A program made the translations under genes and the position numbers. Positions 11,037 through 23,959 of a stretch of 64,000 bases of DNA are shown piece after piece. The stretch's first letter is position 1. Each line of letters opens with the position of its first letter. The DNA is from Dermatophagoides farinae. Taxonomy: Eukaryota; Arthropoda; Arachnida; Sarcoptiformes; Pyroglyphidae. Where the stretch lies: positions 8,268,001 to 8,332,000 of the forward strand of contig NC_134677.1 in NCBI RefSeq assembly GCF_024713945.1, written 5' to 3'. The notes below the pieces were generated by a model that was not told the DNA's origin, searched no databases, and saw only the letters and a list, made by a program, of their open reading frames with translations.

Positions 11037-14000
11037 ATGATGACAATGAATCATACATTCGAATTATTTGTATTGTTTTTCATTACATTTTTTCTTTCAT
11101 CAACTACAATGGTTAAAATGAAAATTGTACCAAAAAAATCATTATCATCAATGGCCGATTTTTATACATTGGAATTAAAAATGCCACAAGTATTACCGAA
11201 AAATGATGATGAATATTTGTGTACTGCTGTCAATATAAGTAGTGAAGAAATTTATATTAAAAAATTCGATCCAAATGCCGATTCAAATCGAATTCATCAT
11301 ATTATCATATTTGGTTGTAAAAATTTACATCGTACACAATTATATCCAAATAATTGGTAAGAATATTCTTCTTTTGTAAATGATAAATTAAATTTTTTGA
11401 ATTTTTTCAATTCTTCGATTGATAGGCATTGTTCACATGCACAACTTTGTCCAGGAATGCGTGTCATTTATGCTTGGGGACGTAATGCACCATCCTTACA
11501 GCTGCCACAAGATGTTGGTTTTCGTGTTGGTGGCGGTTTATCGTCCGATATAAATTTTCTTATACTTCAAGCACATTATGCTCATCCATTAAATGAACAT
11601 GATTCTAGTGGTGTTCGTCTATTATATACAATTCAACCACAACCATATGTTGCTGGAATATTTTTGCTAGCATCACTAAACGGGATAATACCACCGCATA
11701 AATCACAAAATCATGTAGACATTAATTGTCGTCTTAATCGTGATCCAATCACTGTATTTGCTTATCGTGTACATGCTCATGCTTTAGGCACTGTTGTATC
11801 CGGTTATCGTTATTCACATAATCGAAAAAAATGGGATCTAATCGCTAAAGGTAATCCACAATGGCCACAAGCATTCTATCCAATGGATAATGCAATGGAA
11901 ATCGATAGCCAGGATATTATTGCAGCACGTTGTACTTATAATTCTACTACACGAAATACATTGACCCTAATGGGTTCAACTGTTGGTGATGAAATGTGTA
12001 ATCTATATCTGATGTATTATTCAGAAAATACAAATCGAATGATCAACAATGGTGATGATTCAATGTCACGATCATTTTTCTATTCAGTAGATGAAAGAAA
12101 AGAAAGACGTTTAGATATGGAATCATGTGAAGATGTTGAATTTGAATCAGAATTTTATCGAAATCTTCCTGAAGGAAATGATCAACCATTACCACGTAAT
12201 ATAACTATGGAACAATCTGCATTAGACCAACATTCGGCTCATAATCATCCTCATCATCAACAGTCAAACAACATTGATTCACGTTTTGATGTGACTGAAG
12301 GAAAAAAAATTGAATTTTTTCAAGATCTTAATTGGCCTTCAAAAAATTTTCATTTCGGTCAGATTACGGCCGTTGATTTTGATTCAATGGGAAATATAAT
12401 CATTTTTCATCGTGGAAAACATGTATGGAATGAATTATCATTCGATTTGGAAAATAATTATCGTCGTATACAGAATGGACCTATTGCAAAGCCGACAATC
12501 ATAACTATTAATACAAAATCGCAGAAAATTATTGATAGTTGGGGTGAAAATCTTTTCTTCATGCCACATGGTTTAACTGTTGATCGACAAAATCATTCCA
12601 TTTGGTTAACCGATGTAGCTATGCATCAAGTATTTCGATATTCATTAGATAAATCTGATGTTAAAAATTATCGAAAAGCTATACTTGTGCTTGGTGAACG
12701 TTTTAAACCGGGCGATGATGATAAACATTTTTGTAAACCAACATCAGTAGCCATTGATTATAGTAATGGTGAATTCTATGTTGCCGATGGATATTGTAAT
12801 AGTCGTGTGATTCGTTTCAGTTCAGATGGTCGTTATCTTAATCATTGGGGACATAAACCAATTATCAATGATCTTCCATTTCGTCCATCACCAAATTCAT
12901 TGAATGTTCCGCATAAAATCTTATTGATTGATAATAATGATGTTGATGGTGGGGAGAAACTTGCCTGTATAGCCGATCGTGAAAATGGACGCATCGAATG
13001 TTTTCTTGCCCCATATGGACAATTTCGTTTTCAAATACATTTACCACAATTTAATGGACGATTATTTTCGATTGCTTATTCGAAACATGATGATATATTG
13101 TATGCAGTGAATGGACCTTCATTATGGCCACAAATGACCGATGTCAAATCTCGATCACCTGATGTTATGGCATTTGCATTCGATTTTCATACACAACAAC
13201 CATTGGCTACATTTGCACCAAAATTAACTGGAGTATGTGATGATTGTTTCGCAAAATTTGTGCAATTTGAAATTTATTTTGTTTTTTTTTCTCCAATTTC
13301 AACAGACATTCAATGAACCACATGATATTGCCGTGTCACCAACTGGTGATGAAGTGTTTGTCGTCGAAATTAGGCCAAATAATATTTGGAAATTTACCAA
13401 TTGTAAATATACCATTTTCTATGCTAATTATAATTAATTTGTGAATTTTATCTTGAATAGTTCGACCTATAGAATCAATGAAACAACAGCAACATGTCGT
13501 TGTCGATAGTGGCCGATTGAAAACACTGCAACAACAAGAAACAAGTTCAATAAAAAACGCATCATTAGACATGAATATGATGAATTTGCCGATCAAATCA
13601 AAAATAATTGAAAAAAATGACCAACAAAAAAATATTACAATTTCAAATCTAAATTTTTCATTCGAATTATTACAGATTCGAACGAAAGAATTTCGTGAAA
13701 AAGTATGGTCCAATAATGTTTTGTATTTTGTTCTGTTAGCATTGTTTATATTCATCATGATCTTAAATGTCCATCATACATCATCAACATTACGATTTTG
13801 TTCAATATTATTATCAACAACGGTAAATTTATTGAAAAGAAAACTTACTTTTCGTTCTTCATTGAAAAATAGTGAACGTATACGTTTAAGTGATGTATTA
13901 AAATCATCAACAAAAAAACGTAAATCATCATCACGTTCAGATAATAAACGATATGGTGGTTTTAATCGTTTACCACAAAATGAAGAAGAATCTGATCTAG

Positions 14001-14101
14001 TCATTGTCACTGATGATGATGATGATGATGATAATGATGATTCGGATGTTCTTGAAGATTTTAGTCTTTCACAACAAAAAAACAAAAATCATGTTATTTG
14101 A
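11037..14101 (+). CDS. PAM: peptidylglycine alpha-amidating monooxygenase, bifunctional membrane form
   Basis: Four exons (11037-11356, 11426-13232, 13306-13402, 13461-14101), 954 residues. After a signal peptide comes the copper monooxygenase (PHM) domain: RIHHIIIFGC (CuH His pair), LQAHYAH, the His-x-His copper site in YRVHAHALGTVVSGYRY, and the methionine ligand in GDEMCNLYLMYY. The lyase (PAL) domain follows: HRGKHVW, MPHGLTVD, YVADGYCNSR, PHKI, CIADRENGRIECF and EPHDIAV, which include the Zn-site His residues and the catalytic Arg and Tyr. One membrane segment (NVLYFVLLALFIFIMIL) precedes a basic-then-acidic cytosolic tail with GFNRLPQNEEE, like the GFSRL tail motif of vertebrate PAM. 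Together the domains convert glycine-extended prohormones to amidated peptides in secretory granules. Drosophila splits PHM and PAL into separate genes; here they remain fused. All metal-binding motifs appear intact. Confidence 0.95.
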
Positions 14102-14380
14102 AAAAAAAATGGAAAAGTGCTTTCTTTCTATCCACCACTTACCACCACTATATAAATATATATTACTCATCGATCATTTCATTATTGATTTTTAATTTTT
14201 TTTTTTTCACTGGCAATCATTTATTGTTTCATCGATTTATTATTATACATACATTTTTTATTTTATTTGTTGTATTGTGTGTATGATGTGATGATTTGTT
14301 TTGCAAATAATAAAACCAAAGATTTTTTTTTCCATTCGTTTTCCATTTTATAGATTTATAGATTTATTTATATATATAAA
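14102..14380. promoter_or_regulatory. PAM 3' region and upstream region of the next gene
   Basis: A likely polyadenylation hexamer (aataaa) lies near 14308-14314, after the PAM stop. A TATA-rich string (tttatatatataaa) ends directly before the ATG at 14381, which would leave almost no 5' UTR if it were a TATA box, so the real promoter may be elsewhere. Confidence 0.3.
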
Positions 14381-15199
14381 ATGGCAAGATATACCAAACA
14401 ACATCGACAATTACCGGCTAATGATCAACCATCATCTGGATGTATAGCCAAATTGTTGATGACAAACATTTTATTACTATTAATCATTTTGCTCATTTAT
14501 TTGATTACAACATTTAAATCGAATGATGATGATGATGTTTTAAATCAAAATTACAACTGGATTACAAAATCATCAAATTTTTTTACGGCAAATAATATTA
14601 GCCTGAAAGAATCGCTGGAATTTTGTCTGCCCGGTAATAATAATCGGATAAAACATGAAGAAGAAGAAGAATTGTTAAACGAATTTCGCCAAAATAATGT
14701 ATGCAAAGAAATTGATTGGCAAAAATATTCCGATAAACTTCAACATGAAAATTCTCAATTAGAAATTCAAATCCATCGTTATAATGAAATGATGGATGAA
14801 AATGATGATGAATATAATCATAATCGTATCAATTTGATTGTTTTAATCAAATTTATTCTAGATCATCATAATAATCATCATGTTCGAAATTCAATACGAA
14901 TAATCGATATGGAACAAACAACAATGAATCGATTTAGATATATTGTACAGATTGAAAACAATTTTCCTGGTGATGATGATCATGATGAACAGCAACAACA
15001 ACAACAACAAATGGATTATCATTATTCTTATGATGAAAATATTATCATGTCAACACGATTAGAATATTGGGCAAATCGTATTTGGTTATTGAATCTAACG
15101 ACAATGGCATTGTTTCGATTTGATGATGATGAAAAAATTGATCATATTTGTCTGATTAATTACTATGGCAATCATACAAATCGATGGGAATGTTTGTGA
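14381..15199 (+). CDS. unrecognised type II membrane protein
   Basis: A single open frame of 272 residues. A short basic cytosolic N-terminus (MARYTKQHRQLP) is followed by a Leu/Ile-rich membrane segment at about residues 25-43 (LLMTNILLLLIILLIYLITT). The remaining 230 residues are hydrophilic with Asp, Glu, Gln and His runs and several possible N-glycosylation sites (NIS, NLT, NHT), which fits a luminal or extracellular domain. Cys residues near FCLPG, VCKEI, ICLI and WECL could form two disulfides. I recognise no family. It follows PAM by 279 bases on the same strand. It may be lineage-restricted, and splicing into the downstream frame cannot be excluded. Confidence 0.6.
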   Translation: MARYTKQHRQLPANDQPSSGCIAKLLMTNILLLLIILLIYLITTFKSNDDDDVLNQNYNWITKSSNFFTANNISLKESLEFCLPGNNNRIKHEEEEELLNEFRQNNVCKEIDWQKYSDKLQHENSQLEIQIHRYNEMMDENDDEYNHNRINLIVLIKFILDHHNNHHVRNSIRIIDMEQTTMNRFRYIVQIENNFPGDDDHDEQQQQQQQMDYHYSYDENIIMSTRLEYWANRIWLLNLTTMALFRFDDDEKIDHICLINYYGNHTNRWECL

Positions 15200-15545
15200 A
15201 TTTTTTTATTTTTTTAAAAATCGAAATAAATATCTGGCTGTGTCTATGTTTTTTTTTTGTTCCGAGGAAAAAAACCATTATGAATTGAATGGAGAAAATC
15301 GAAATTTCCATTCGAATCGAAGCACCTCCTACTCCGTTTTCTTTTCGTCGTTTGTGGTTTTTCTTTTGATCATCTTCATTTGTAAAATGGTTAGGTTATG
15401 ACAAGCAGCAACCAACCAACCAATTCATTTCATTTGCAATTAATTTTTTTTTCCATTTCGAAATTATTTCCATTCTGTCTGTGTCTTGTCTTGTATTTGT
15501 AAATCAAAAAAAAAAAAAAAAAAAAATTTTTTCATTTCATTCAAC

Positions 15546-16203
15546 ATGATTGAATCAATTCAATTTTCAAATGTAAATAAAATTTCTTTTTTTTCATTAG
15601 AAATGCGTATCGATTATCATTTGGAACGAATTATGAAACATAATCGATTGATAAATTTTAAAAATTCTATCCGTTCATTTTCCATTTATGAACGAATTCT
15701 AGAATGTTTATTGGAAATAACCGTAAGTTGTAATGTTATTGTTATATTGAATATCATGTAAAGAATGTTTTTTTTCCAACAACAACAACAACAAAAAGAC
15801 TTCCACACAGAATATTATTGGTCGTCGACAAAATCTGATTCGAAATGGCCATCATTTTTGTCATTTATTATTGGCAATAATTCATTCGAAAAATGATCGA
15901 CATTGGAAACAACAGATATTGATTGAATTGTTTCCATTTTTCAAAGAAATCTGCACAAATCTTGGCCAATTAATATGGGCATTAAATTCGAATAAAGAAC
16001 ATATCCGTTATGTTTGTAAAGTGTTTGCTTTGCCTGAATACTATTTCCGATGTACATCGTCAACATCATTATACGGTGGTGAATTCATACCGATCAAAGC
16101 CATAATAATACAAATGAATCGTAATTGTTTGATGACCATCCATGAATGTGAAACAATTCGAATGAATATTCATCATATGGTAAAAGAAATTTATTTTAAT
16201 TGA
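15546..16203 (+). CDS. unrecognised conserved-looking protein, two exons
   Basis: Exon 15546-15722 (59 codons) ends in a good donor (gtaagt) and joins exon 15811-16203 in phase 0, giving 189 residues. Composition is balanced, with no homopolymers, unlike random translation here. Segments include YERILECLLEIT, GHHFCHLLLAIIH, LIELFPFFKEICTNLGQLIWAL and KVFALPEYYFRC, which look like amphipathic helices with Cys and aromatic residues. There is no signal peptide or membrane segment. I do not recognise the family. The upstream limit is uncertain; more exons 5' of 15546 are possible because the frame before it begins just after a poly-A run. Confidence 0.55.
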
Positions 16204-17105
16204 TGATCATTTTTTGTTTTCTGGAACAACAATCATTCATTTTATCAAAATTATTCAATTTGAAAACTTTTTATTTTATCAATTTTTTTTTTTGGTTTTG
16301 TTTTGCAATCACAAATTAAAAATGAATTTAAAATTTCGAAATTTTCAAATCTTGGCCATTTGATTACAAATGTTCATAAACGACGACGACGACGACGATG
16401 AGCGTAGTTTACAAATACGAATAAAATCCTGGGCGCGCATACTCGCGAATATTTTTTTTTTTTTTTTAATCGAAACACCGAATGAACTGAACAATTTTTT
16501 TTTGTTGTTGCTTCGTTCGTTCCTTGTCTTCTTCTACTACAAAATTTCAATCGTGTATACATTGTCTGTCTGTGTGGTTGTGGTGGTATTTGTTGTGTTG
16601 TGCTGTGTTTGTTGTTGTTGATGATTAATTTATCTTTCTCTTTCTTGCAAAAAATTCAATTAAATACAAAATTAAATATTGATCATCATCATCATCAATT
16701 TTACAATTTTGGTTGCATTTGATCGTAATGATGTTGGGTGCTACAATCTAGATGTTTGTTTTCAATTCTTAATTTTTGATTTATTGATGGTTGAAAAACA
16801 TTCGAAAGGTTTGATTCTTGTGTTCTCTGTGTGTGTGTGTGTGGATTTGTTGCCTCTATCTACAACATTTATCTATCGAATTTATTTTTTCATTTGGTTT
16901 TGATTTGAAAAATTCATCAAGAAAAAAAAAGTAACTGAAAAGCGATTTTTTTTTCTTTTGAATCATTCATTATCATCATTATGTTTTAACAACAACAACA
17001 TGATTGACGAAAAGTCGACAAATCGAATCTTTTTTTTTTGGTCAAATCAAACAACAACAACAACAACTATCTTCTAGTTAATTTGAAAAAAAATCTTTTT
17101 TCATC
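16204..17105. other. gene-free interval before attractin
   Basis: Poly-T runs, a short CGA repeat (16380-16400), a TG run (16830-16842) and CAACAA stretches. It presumably carries the attractin promoter. No coding or RNA signal seen. Confidence 0.4.
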
Positions 17106-20100
17106 ATGAGTTCTTTAGTGACACTTTTGTTTATAATTAAAGCTAAATTTCGTAGAAAATACATTCGAATATCACATCTATTATTATTATCATCATTTAT
17201 GATCATGTTCACCGGTTTTTCAAATATTTCACAAATAAAATGTTGGTCATTATCCGGTGTATATCCAAAATTGAATACACCAGAATTGTTTTGCGATAAT
17301 TCCGAATGTATTCATGGTTCATGTATGGGTGAACATTGTGTTTGTGATTTTGGTTGGCGTGGTACGGCTTGTGATCAATGTGGTGGTCGTATTAGGTACA
17401 TTTTTTTTTGAATCTATATTTATCTTTTGTATGAATTTTTCAAATTCATTTTTTTTCTTTCTTTTTTTTTTGTTTAGAATAAATTCAACATTCGGTTATA
17501 TAACCGATGGTAGAGGAAATTATAGTTCCGATTTACAATGTATATGGTTAATCGATAGTGAAACCGAGAATGCTACGATACGTTTACAAATTGATTATTT
17601 TGAAACCGAATGTTCATGGGACCATCTTTATATATTCGATGGTGATTCAATACATTCACCAATGTTAGCTGTATTGAGTGGTTCACTTATAAATGATAAA
17701 CAATATTCAAATCGAATTGCCGAAATAACAGCAAAATCTGGTCGTGTTTACATTTATTTCTATAGTGATGCCGCATATAATATGAGTGGCTTTAATATAT
17801 CATTCAGTATTGATTCCTGTCCAAGGAATTGTTCCAATCATGGTGTTTGTGTTGGTGATCAATGTACATGTGATGCTGATTATAAAGGTTTGGCATGTGA
17901 TAAACCTATATGTCCCAATGATTGTTCTGGTAATGGTGTTTGTGATCGTAAAGAACATAAATGTAACTGTTATTATGGATTTATTGGTATCGATTGCAGT
18001 CAGATTAAACATGAAGGATATTGGTCATTAATAACCACAACAAATACACCAAATGGCCGTGCACTTCATCAGGCTGTGATTTATGAAGACACAATGTTTA
18101 TTATTGGTGGTGAATATTTTAATTATGATGAACATTTCCTCATAAAATATGATATGAAACAGAAAAAATGGGATAATGTTGATGCCACAAAACAACAACA
18201 ACAACAACAGCCACAACATGGCCATCATCATCATCATCACCATCATCATATACCTGATGATCGATTTGGTCATTCGGTTATTGTTTTCAATCATACATTA
18301 TATGTTTTTGGTGGTATCTTACGTAATGGTACCATTGTTTCTGAATTATGGACATATAATATTTTGTACAATAATTTTTGGCATCGAATCGAAGGTCAAT
18401 CAATAACAAATTCAGAATTTTGCTGTCCAATTGCCACAATGGGTCATACAGCAACATTGGTCAATAATATAATGATTATTATATTTGGTTATAATCCAAC
18501 TTATGGTTATCTAAATCATGTACAACATTTCAATATTGGTAATTATGGATTGATTGTAGTGAGAAAATTTTATAAAAAATTTTTTTATATTTTCTTCATA
18601 TAAACAGATACAAATGAATGGAAACTTGTAAAAACAACAGGTGCTTCGGTTAAAGGTGGCTTTGGCCACACAAGTACCTATGATCATATAACTCGTCTTA
18701 TCTATGTATTTGGTGGATATCATTCATCAAGTTTTGCTGATAATGTACTCGTTGATTTTCTGTATAGTTATGATCCTAAAAAAGAAACTTGGTAAGATTT
18801 TTTTTCTCCTAAATGCATAAAGAAAATTAAAAATTTCATTTCATTTTTACTAGGATGCTATTATCACCGAGTAATCAGCCTAGATATCTACATTCTGCCT
18901 CATTAATCAATGGTTTATTATTAATATTCGGTGGTAATGGTCATAATTTAACCGATGAAAATACAAGTATCACTTGTTTCTCACCACAATTTCTTGCCTA
19001 CGATATTTCCTGTGATACATGGTCAACATTAGAAAATCCTATACTCACCAATTCATATGATTCAACAATAATTGGCCGTTATGGTCATTCATCCATTGTC
19101 TATGAAGATTCTCTTTATATTTTCGGCGGTTTCAATGGACTTATGCATAATAAACTAATGCGATTCATTCCGGGTAATTGTTCAAATCTTGAAACAATGA
19201 AAGATTGTTATTCGAAAAAAATTGGCACCAAATGTATTTGGAATAAAGAAAAACGCCTTTGTCAATCATATAATCAGATTAAATCATCATTCCAATATTG
19301 TGATGAAAATTTACGTGTCAATTTCACTGAATTATGTCAAAAACAATTCATTTGTTCTAGTTGTCTTCGAAATTCATATGATTGTGTTTGGTGTGGTGAT
19401 CATTGTACATATAAAAAATGTAATTCACACTTGAAGCCTAAAGAATCATCATCATCGTCAACATCATCGTCATCATCATCGTCATCATCATCAATATCAA
19501 CATCAACATTTATGAAAAGTATCAATGATGCTAAAATGTGTGAATCACGCGATGTTCATATATCAAATTGTGATAAAATGCATAATTGTCATTCATGTCA
19601 AAGTGAACATTATTGTTCATGGCAACGGGATAGAAAATGTGTTAGTATGATGTATGAAAAATGGTCTGAAATGAAATTGGATAGCATAAATTTGGCTGAT
19701 AAATTACAGGTGAATTGTGCATTACCGTGTCATAAACGTAATAGCTGTGTGAATTGTACCCAAGGTTCATGTATGTGGTGTAATTCACAACAACGTTGTA
19801 TTGAATCAAATGCTTATTCAATTATCTATCCTATTGGCCAATGTATGGAATGGACAACACATCCGGATAAATGTTTAGTGATCTCATGTTCCGATATAAA
19901 AACCTGTGATGGTTGTATGAAAAATCCTCAATGTGGCTGGTGTGATGATGGTACCGGTAGTGGCGTTGGTCGCTGTATGGAAGGTTCATTAAGTAGACCA
20001 AATATTAATTCTACTTCCTGTCCACAATGGTATTTTACCACCTGTCCAAAATGTCGATGTAATGGCCATAGTCGATGTCGATTGGTTGATGATGTTTGTG

Positions 20101-21532
20101 ATAAAAATTGCCAACATAATACAGGTAACCTAAAATAACCTAACCTAACCTAATCTAACCTAACCTTAACCTAAACTACAGAAGGGGAACATTGTGAACA
20201 TTGTCGGCCAACATTCTACGGAAATCCAATCAATGGCGGTGTATGTCACCCATGTCAATGTAATGGGCATGGTGATAATTGTAATCCTGAAACTGGACAA
20301 TGTAGTTGTACAACAAAAGGAATTATTGGCCATAATTGTGATAAATGTGACGAACGTGATTATGTTGGTAATCCACAAGATTTGAATGGTTCCTGTTACT
20401 ATAATCTATCCACAAGTTATACATATACATTCAATATGTCAAAACCAGATGATATACATTATACTCGTATCAATTTCATTAATACACCATTATCACCTGA
20501 AATTGACATTGAATTCTCTGTACAATGTCAAGATAGTGCTATGGTCAATATTTCTGTGGGATCTAGTTCGAATTCAAGTAAGTTTTTTTTCATTCATTTG
20601 TTTTTTTTCATTAATTTTTTTTATCAATTACAGGCATGGTCATCATAAGACGTCTATATGAAGGTATGCGATGTGGTAATATTAAATTACGTTTTGCATA
20701 TACCGATTTGGGTATAAAGAATGCAACATTTTTGGTCAATGTATACTTATTTCGTACACCATTCCTATTGCAAATTTCATTCTCACAACATCGAAACATT
20801 GATATTTTACATTTTTTCTTGACCTTCTCCGGGTTAGTGAACTTGTTTTTTTCATTTGTTTGTTTGTTTTTTTGTTTGTTTGTTTGTTTAATCGATAATT
20901 TTCAATGTCTGTGTGTTTTTTTTTGTTGTTGGCAGTTGTTTTCTGACCTTGCTTATTATTGCAGCCATCTTATGGAAAATTAAACAAAAATATGAACTCT
21001 ATGTTCGAAGACAGGTGATTATCATTTTTTTTTCTTTTCTTTTCTCCTTTATCGATTATTATTTTCAATGATTAATAATTATTGAATTTTCAACTAGCAA
21101 CTTTTTGTCGAATTGGAACAAATGGCATCAAGACCATTTGCTGGTGTTATTGTACAGATGAAAAACAATAGTAATAATGATACAATCAATTTGAATCCAT
21201 CACCAATAGCATTGGAACCATGTTCAAATGGAAAAGCTGCTGTACTGACTTTGTTGATTAAATTACCAACTGGTAATCAATCTGTACCACAACCAGGTAA
21301 ATATCAGTGATAAATTAATATTTAAAAATCGATAATGGATTCTCTTTTTCAATGAAAAAAAAATTCAGGCCAAACTGGAATCGCATTGGCATCAGCATTA
21401 GTGACACTTGGAAATGTTTCATTGGATCAAAATTGTCGAAAAGAAGAAAAGGAAAAAAATAGTATGCAGAAATTATCGGCAAATTCCATAAAAATAACGG
21501 ATAATAATTCATCATATTCGGCTGGTGTTTGA
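17106..21532 (+). CDS. ATRN: attractin / distracted orthologue
   Basis: Nine exons in phase (17106-17395, 17478-18538, 18608-18791, 18854-20124, 20182-20577, 20634-20832, 20936-21014, 21098-21296, 21369-21532), 1280 residues; human attractin and ATRNL1 have about 1380-1430. Order: signal anchor, EGF-like (CIHGSCMGEHCVC), CUB (from INSTFGYITDG), two EGF modules, Kelch repeats (RALHQAVIYEDTMFIIGG onward), PSI/Cys-rich region, laminin-EGF modules (CRCNGHSRC, PCQCNGHGDNC), beta domain, membrane segment (LTLLIIAAILW) and a cytosolic tail. The tail keeps MASRPFA, PIALEPC and KAAVL, the most diagnostic attractin motifs. In vertebrates attractin supports agouti/melanocortin signalling and MEGF8-related ubiquitination; in flies distracted is the orthologue. 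A His run sits in the Kelch region and a Ser run in the PSI region. Intron 4 is made of telomere-like repeat. Confidence 0.94.
20125..20181 (+). repeat. CCTAA telomere-like repeat filling a 57-base attractin intron
   Basis: The fourth intron of the attractin gene consists almost wholly of imperfect CCTAA units (taacctaaaataacctaacc and onward). On the other strand this is TTAGG, the ancestral arthropod telomere repeat. At least six perfect units remain, with a few changed or single-base-extended units. Flanking splice sites are cag/gtaacc and tacag. The unit CTAAC also fits the branch-point consensus. It is internal to a gene, so it is an interstitial tract, not a chromosome end. Confidence 0.8.
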
Positions 21533-21743
21533 AATTGGTTTTTTTGTTGTTGTTGTCGAATAGAATAATTTTATAATTTTTTTTCGAAAAACTCATGTAT
21601 GTATAAAAAAAAATATTTTGTACAAATTATATTTTAAAAAAATATACATATTGTTTATGTAAAAAAAACTTTTATATGTAAAAGCGCACTAGTCTGCTAA
21701 ACATTTTTTTTGACAATTAAAACAATGATGACAATGAAAACAT

Positions 21744-22539
21744 TTATGAGCTGATTATCGATAAATTATTGATTGTATTGAATAGCTGTTGTTGTTCAGA
21801 ATCGGTTGGACCAATGAATAGTTCATGATTCGATTGATCGATGGTGGATAAATTCAATCCTGAATATAAAATACCAGAACAAATGAATGCAGCAAATGAT
21901 GGTTGAAAGTAATCGATACGTTTCTCAAGAAAAAGTGGTAATTCTCTTTCCAATGTTTGTCTTAATGATTTACGATCCTTTTCGGATTGTTTCAATAATG
22001 CTTCATAACGATTTTGTTTGACAATTACATTCGATGTACGATCCAAACGTTTTAATTCTTGCAATTTTTGGCTACATTTATTGCATTCATTTGTTAATTG
22101 TTCATAACGTTTTATTGCACTTTTCATTTCATGGAAAGCAATTTGAAATTTTTTCATTGGTTCACCGACCGTATGATTAATACTGATGGCCAAATCTTGA
22201 CGATTTTCCAATGATTTTTGCAACAATTCATTCCAACATTGAATCAATTGTGTAAATTTTTCATCTTCTCTATTCAATGATGATAGATTGTCGATGAATT
22301 TCTTTTCAATGGAATTTAAATCATATAAACATTTGATTATTTTTTTGATATCATCACAAATATTTTTTCTTGTTTTTTCATAGCTGCAAAATGAACAGAA
22401 AAACAAACATTTTAGAATATGCGAAACAAAAAAAAAATCAATTTTCAAAATGAACAAAATCTAACCTGTTTATCGATGCAATATGATCATTAAGATCATC
22501 ATTTGGATTATTATTAATACTAGATGATCGATTGAACAT
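21744..22539 (-). CDS. BIN3: BIN3-type BAR-domain protein
   Basis: Two exons (22466-22539 and 21744-22383) give 237 residues; human BIN3 has 253. The helical body has NREDEKFTQLIQCWNELL, GEPMKKFQIAFHEMKSAIKRYEQL and the most telling block LPLFLEKRIDYFQPSFAAF, matching RFYGSRLDYFQPSFESL of BIN3. This is an N-BAR/BAR family related to yeast Rvs161, which bends membranes and helps organise actin and cytokinesis. The N-terminus is short, and no SH3 domain follows, as expected for BIN3. The gene converges with attractin, leaving 211 bases between stops. Confidence 0.82.
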
Positions 22540-23924
22540 TTTTTGTCTGTTTTAATTTTCAAACAAACAAACAAAATATACAAAAAAAAAAATTTTGTGA
22601 TAATTTGAGCCTATGACGATTTCTTTATGGAACGTGCATTGAGCAATATTTGTTTGTTTTGTTTTGGATAAAAGTGTTGCCATCTATCGATGATTTATTG
22701 GTATTTCATATGGAAATTTTTTTTTATTCAAAAAAAAAAAAAAAAAATTAAATCAGCCACAGGTTGTTGTTGACGAGTGTGTAGATGAACGCAGCACTAA
22801 CAAAATAGACATTTGAAATAAGGTGTGTAATGGACAATGATCATCACGATAATTACGATGATGATTATTATCGTATAATGATGGAAATGATTTCTAAAAT
22901 GACCAAATAGTGGTGCCTAATCAAGATTGATGATGATGATGATTATAGTTGAAAATTGTTTCGATAATTTATGAATCAAAAAAAAAAAAAAAAAATTCAA
23001 GAAAATTACCAGAGATAAAAATATCATACATACTTCCGGTGATTGGATGATGGAAATGAAATACGTTTTTCGTTTGTTGGATTTTTTTTTCGTGTACTCA
23101 TCATCATCATGATTAATTGATTAAATGGAACAATACAACAAAGATTCGCTTATTTTCTTTGATGAATTTTTTTTTGCATCTATCTAATCCTCTTATTGAT
23201 AAATGCGAATGTTAATCAAACAATAATTCATTTCTAGGCGTGTGTGAGTGTTTGTTTGTAAAATGAGATCATCCGATTATTATTGTTTTGTGAAATAGCC
23301 AAACAAATAAACAAACAAAAAAACGTCCATTCTCTTGTGTTTAGATAGCATCTTTTTAAATCATTTTTAAATGTCATTAATCAATGGCTTTTATTCGTCT
23401 TGGCAAGTTTTAACAACAACGACAACAACAACAACAACAAAAAAAATGTCATTTCCAAGGACATCATTCAAATGAAATGAAGGTGAGTGACGATGATGAT
23501 GATGATGATAATTGAAAACAAAACAAATCAAGAGAAAAAAAACATTACAATGATGATCCATATTGTCCGTTTTTAGCGGCAGCAGCAGCAGCAGCATATA
23601 CAAATCCTTCAGCAATTCATCACCATGACCATCATCATCATCATCATCCTCATCCTAAATAAGCTTCTTCTCTTTTTTTTTTTTGTTAATTTATAAATTT
23701 TCATTATTTTTCATTTTCTTACACATTAGACTATTATTTTTGGTGAGCCTTTTTCTTTCTTTGAAATTCATCCCCGAACACACACACACAAACACGGTGA
23801 ATGAAAAAAATGATGTTTTTAAATGTCAAGTGAAAAGAGATAAACGTATTTGGAATTTATGGAAGAGAAAGTGTTGTCGTTTTTTTTTCTTTATTGTTGA
23901 AAATGGCTATGGAACATCGATGGA

Positions 23925-23959
<35 letters not shown>

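Noticed and set aside
20125-20181. A chromosome end or telomere junction, because of the CCTAA units
   Set aside because: The tract is only 57 bases, imperfect, bounded by splice sites and flanked on both sides by exons of one gene.
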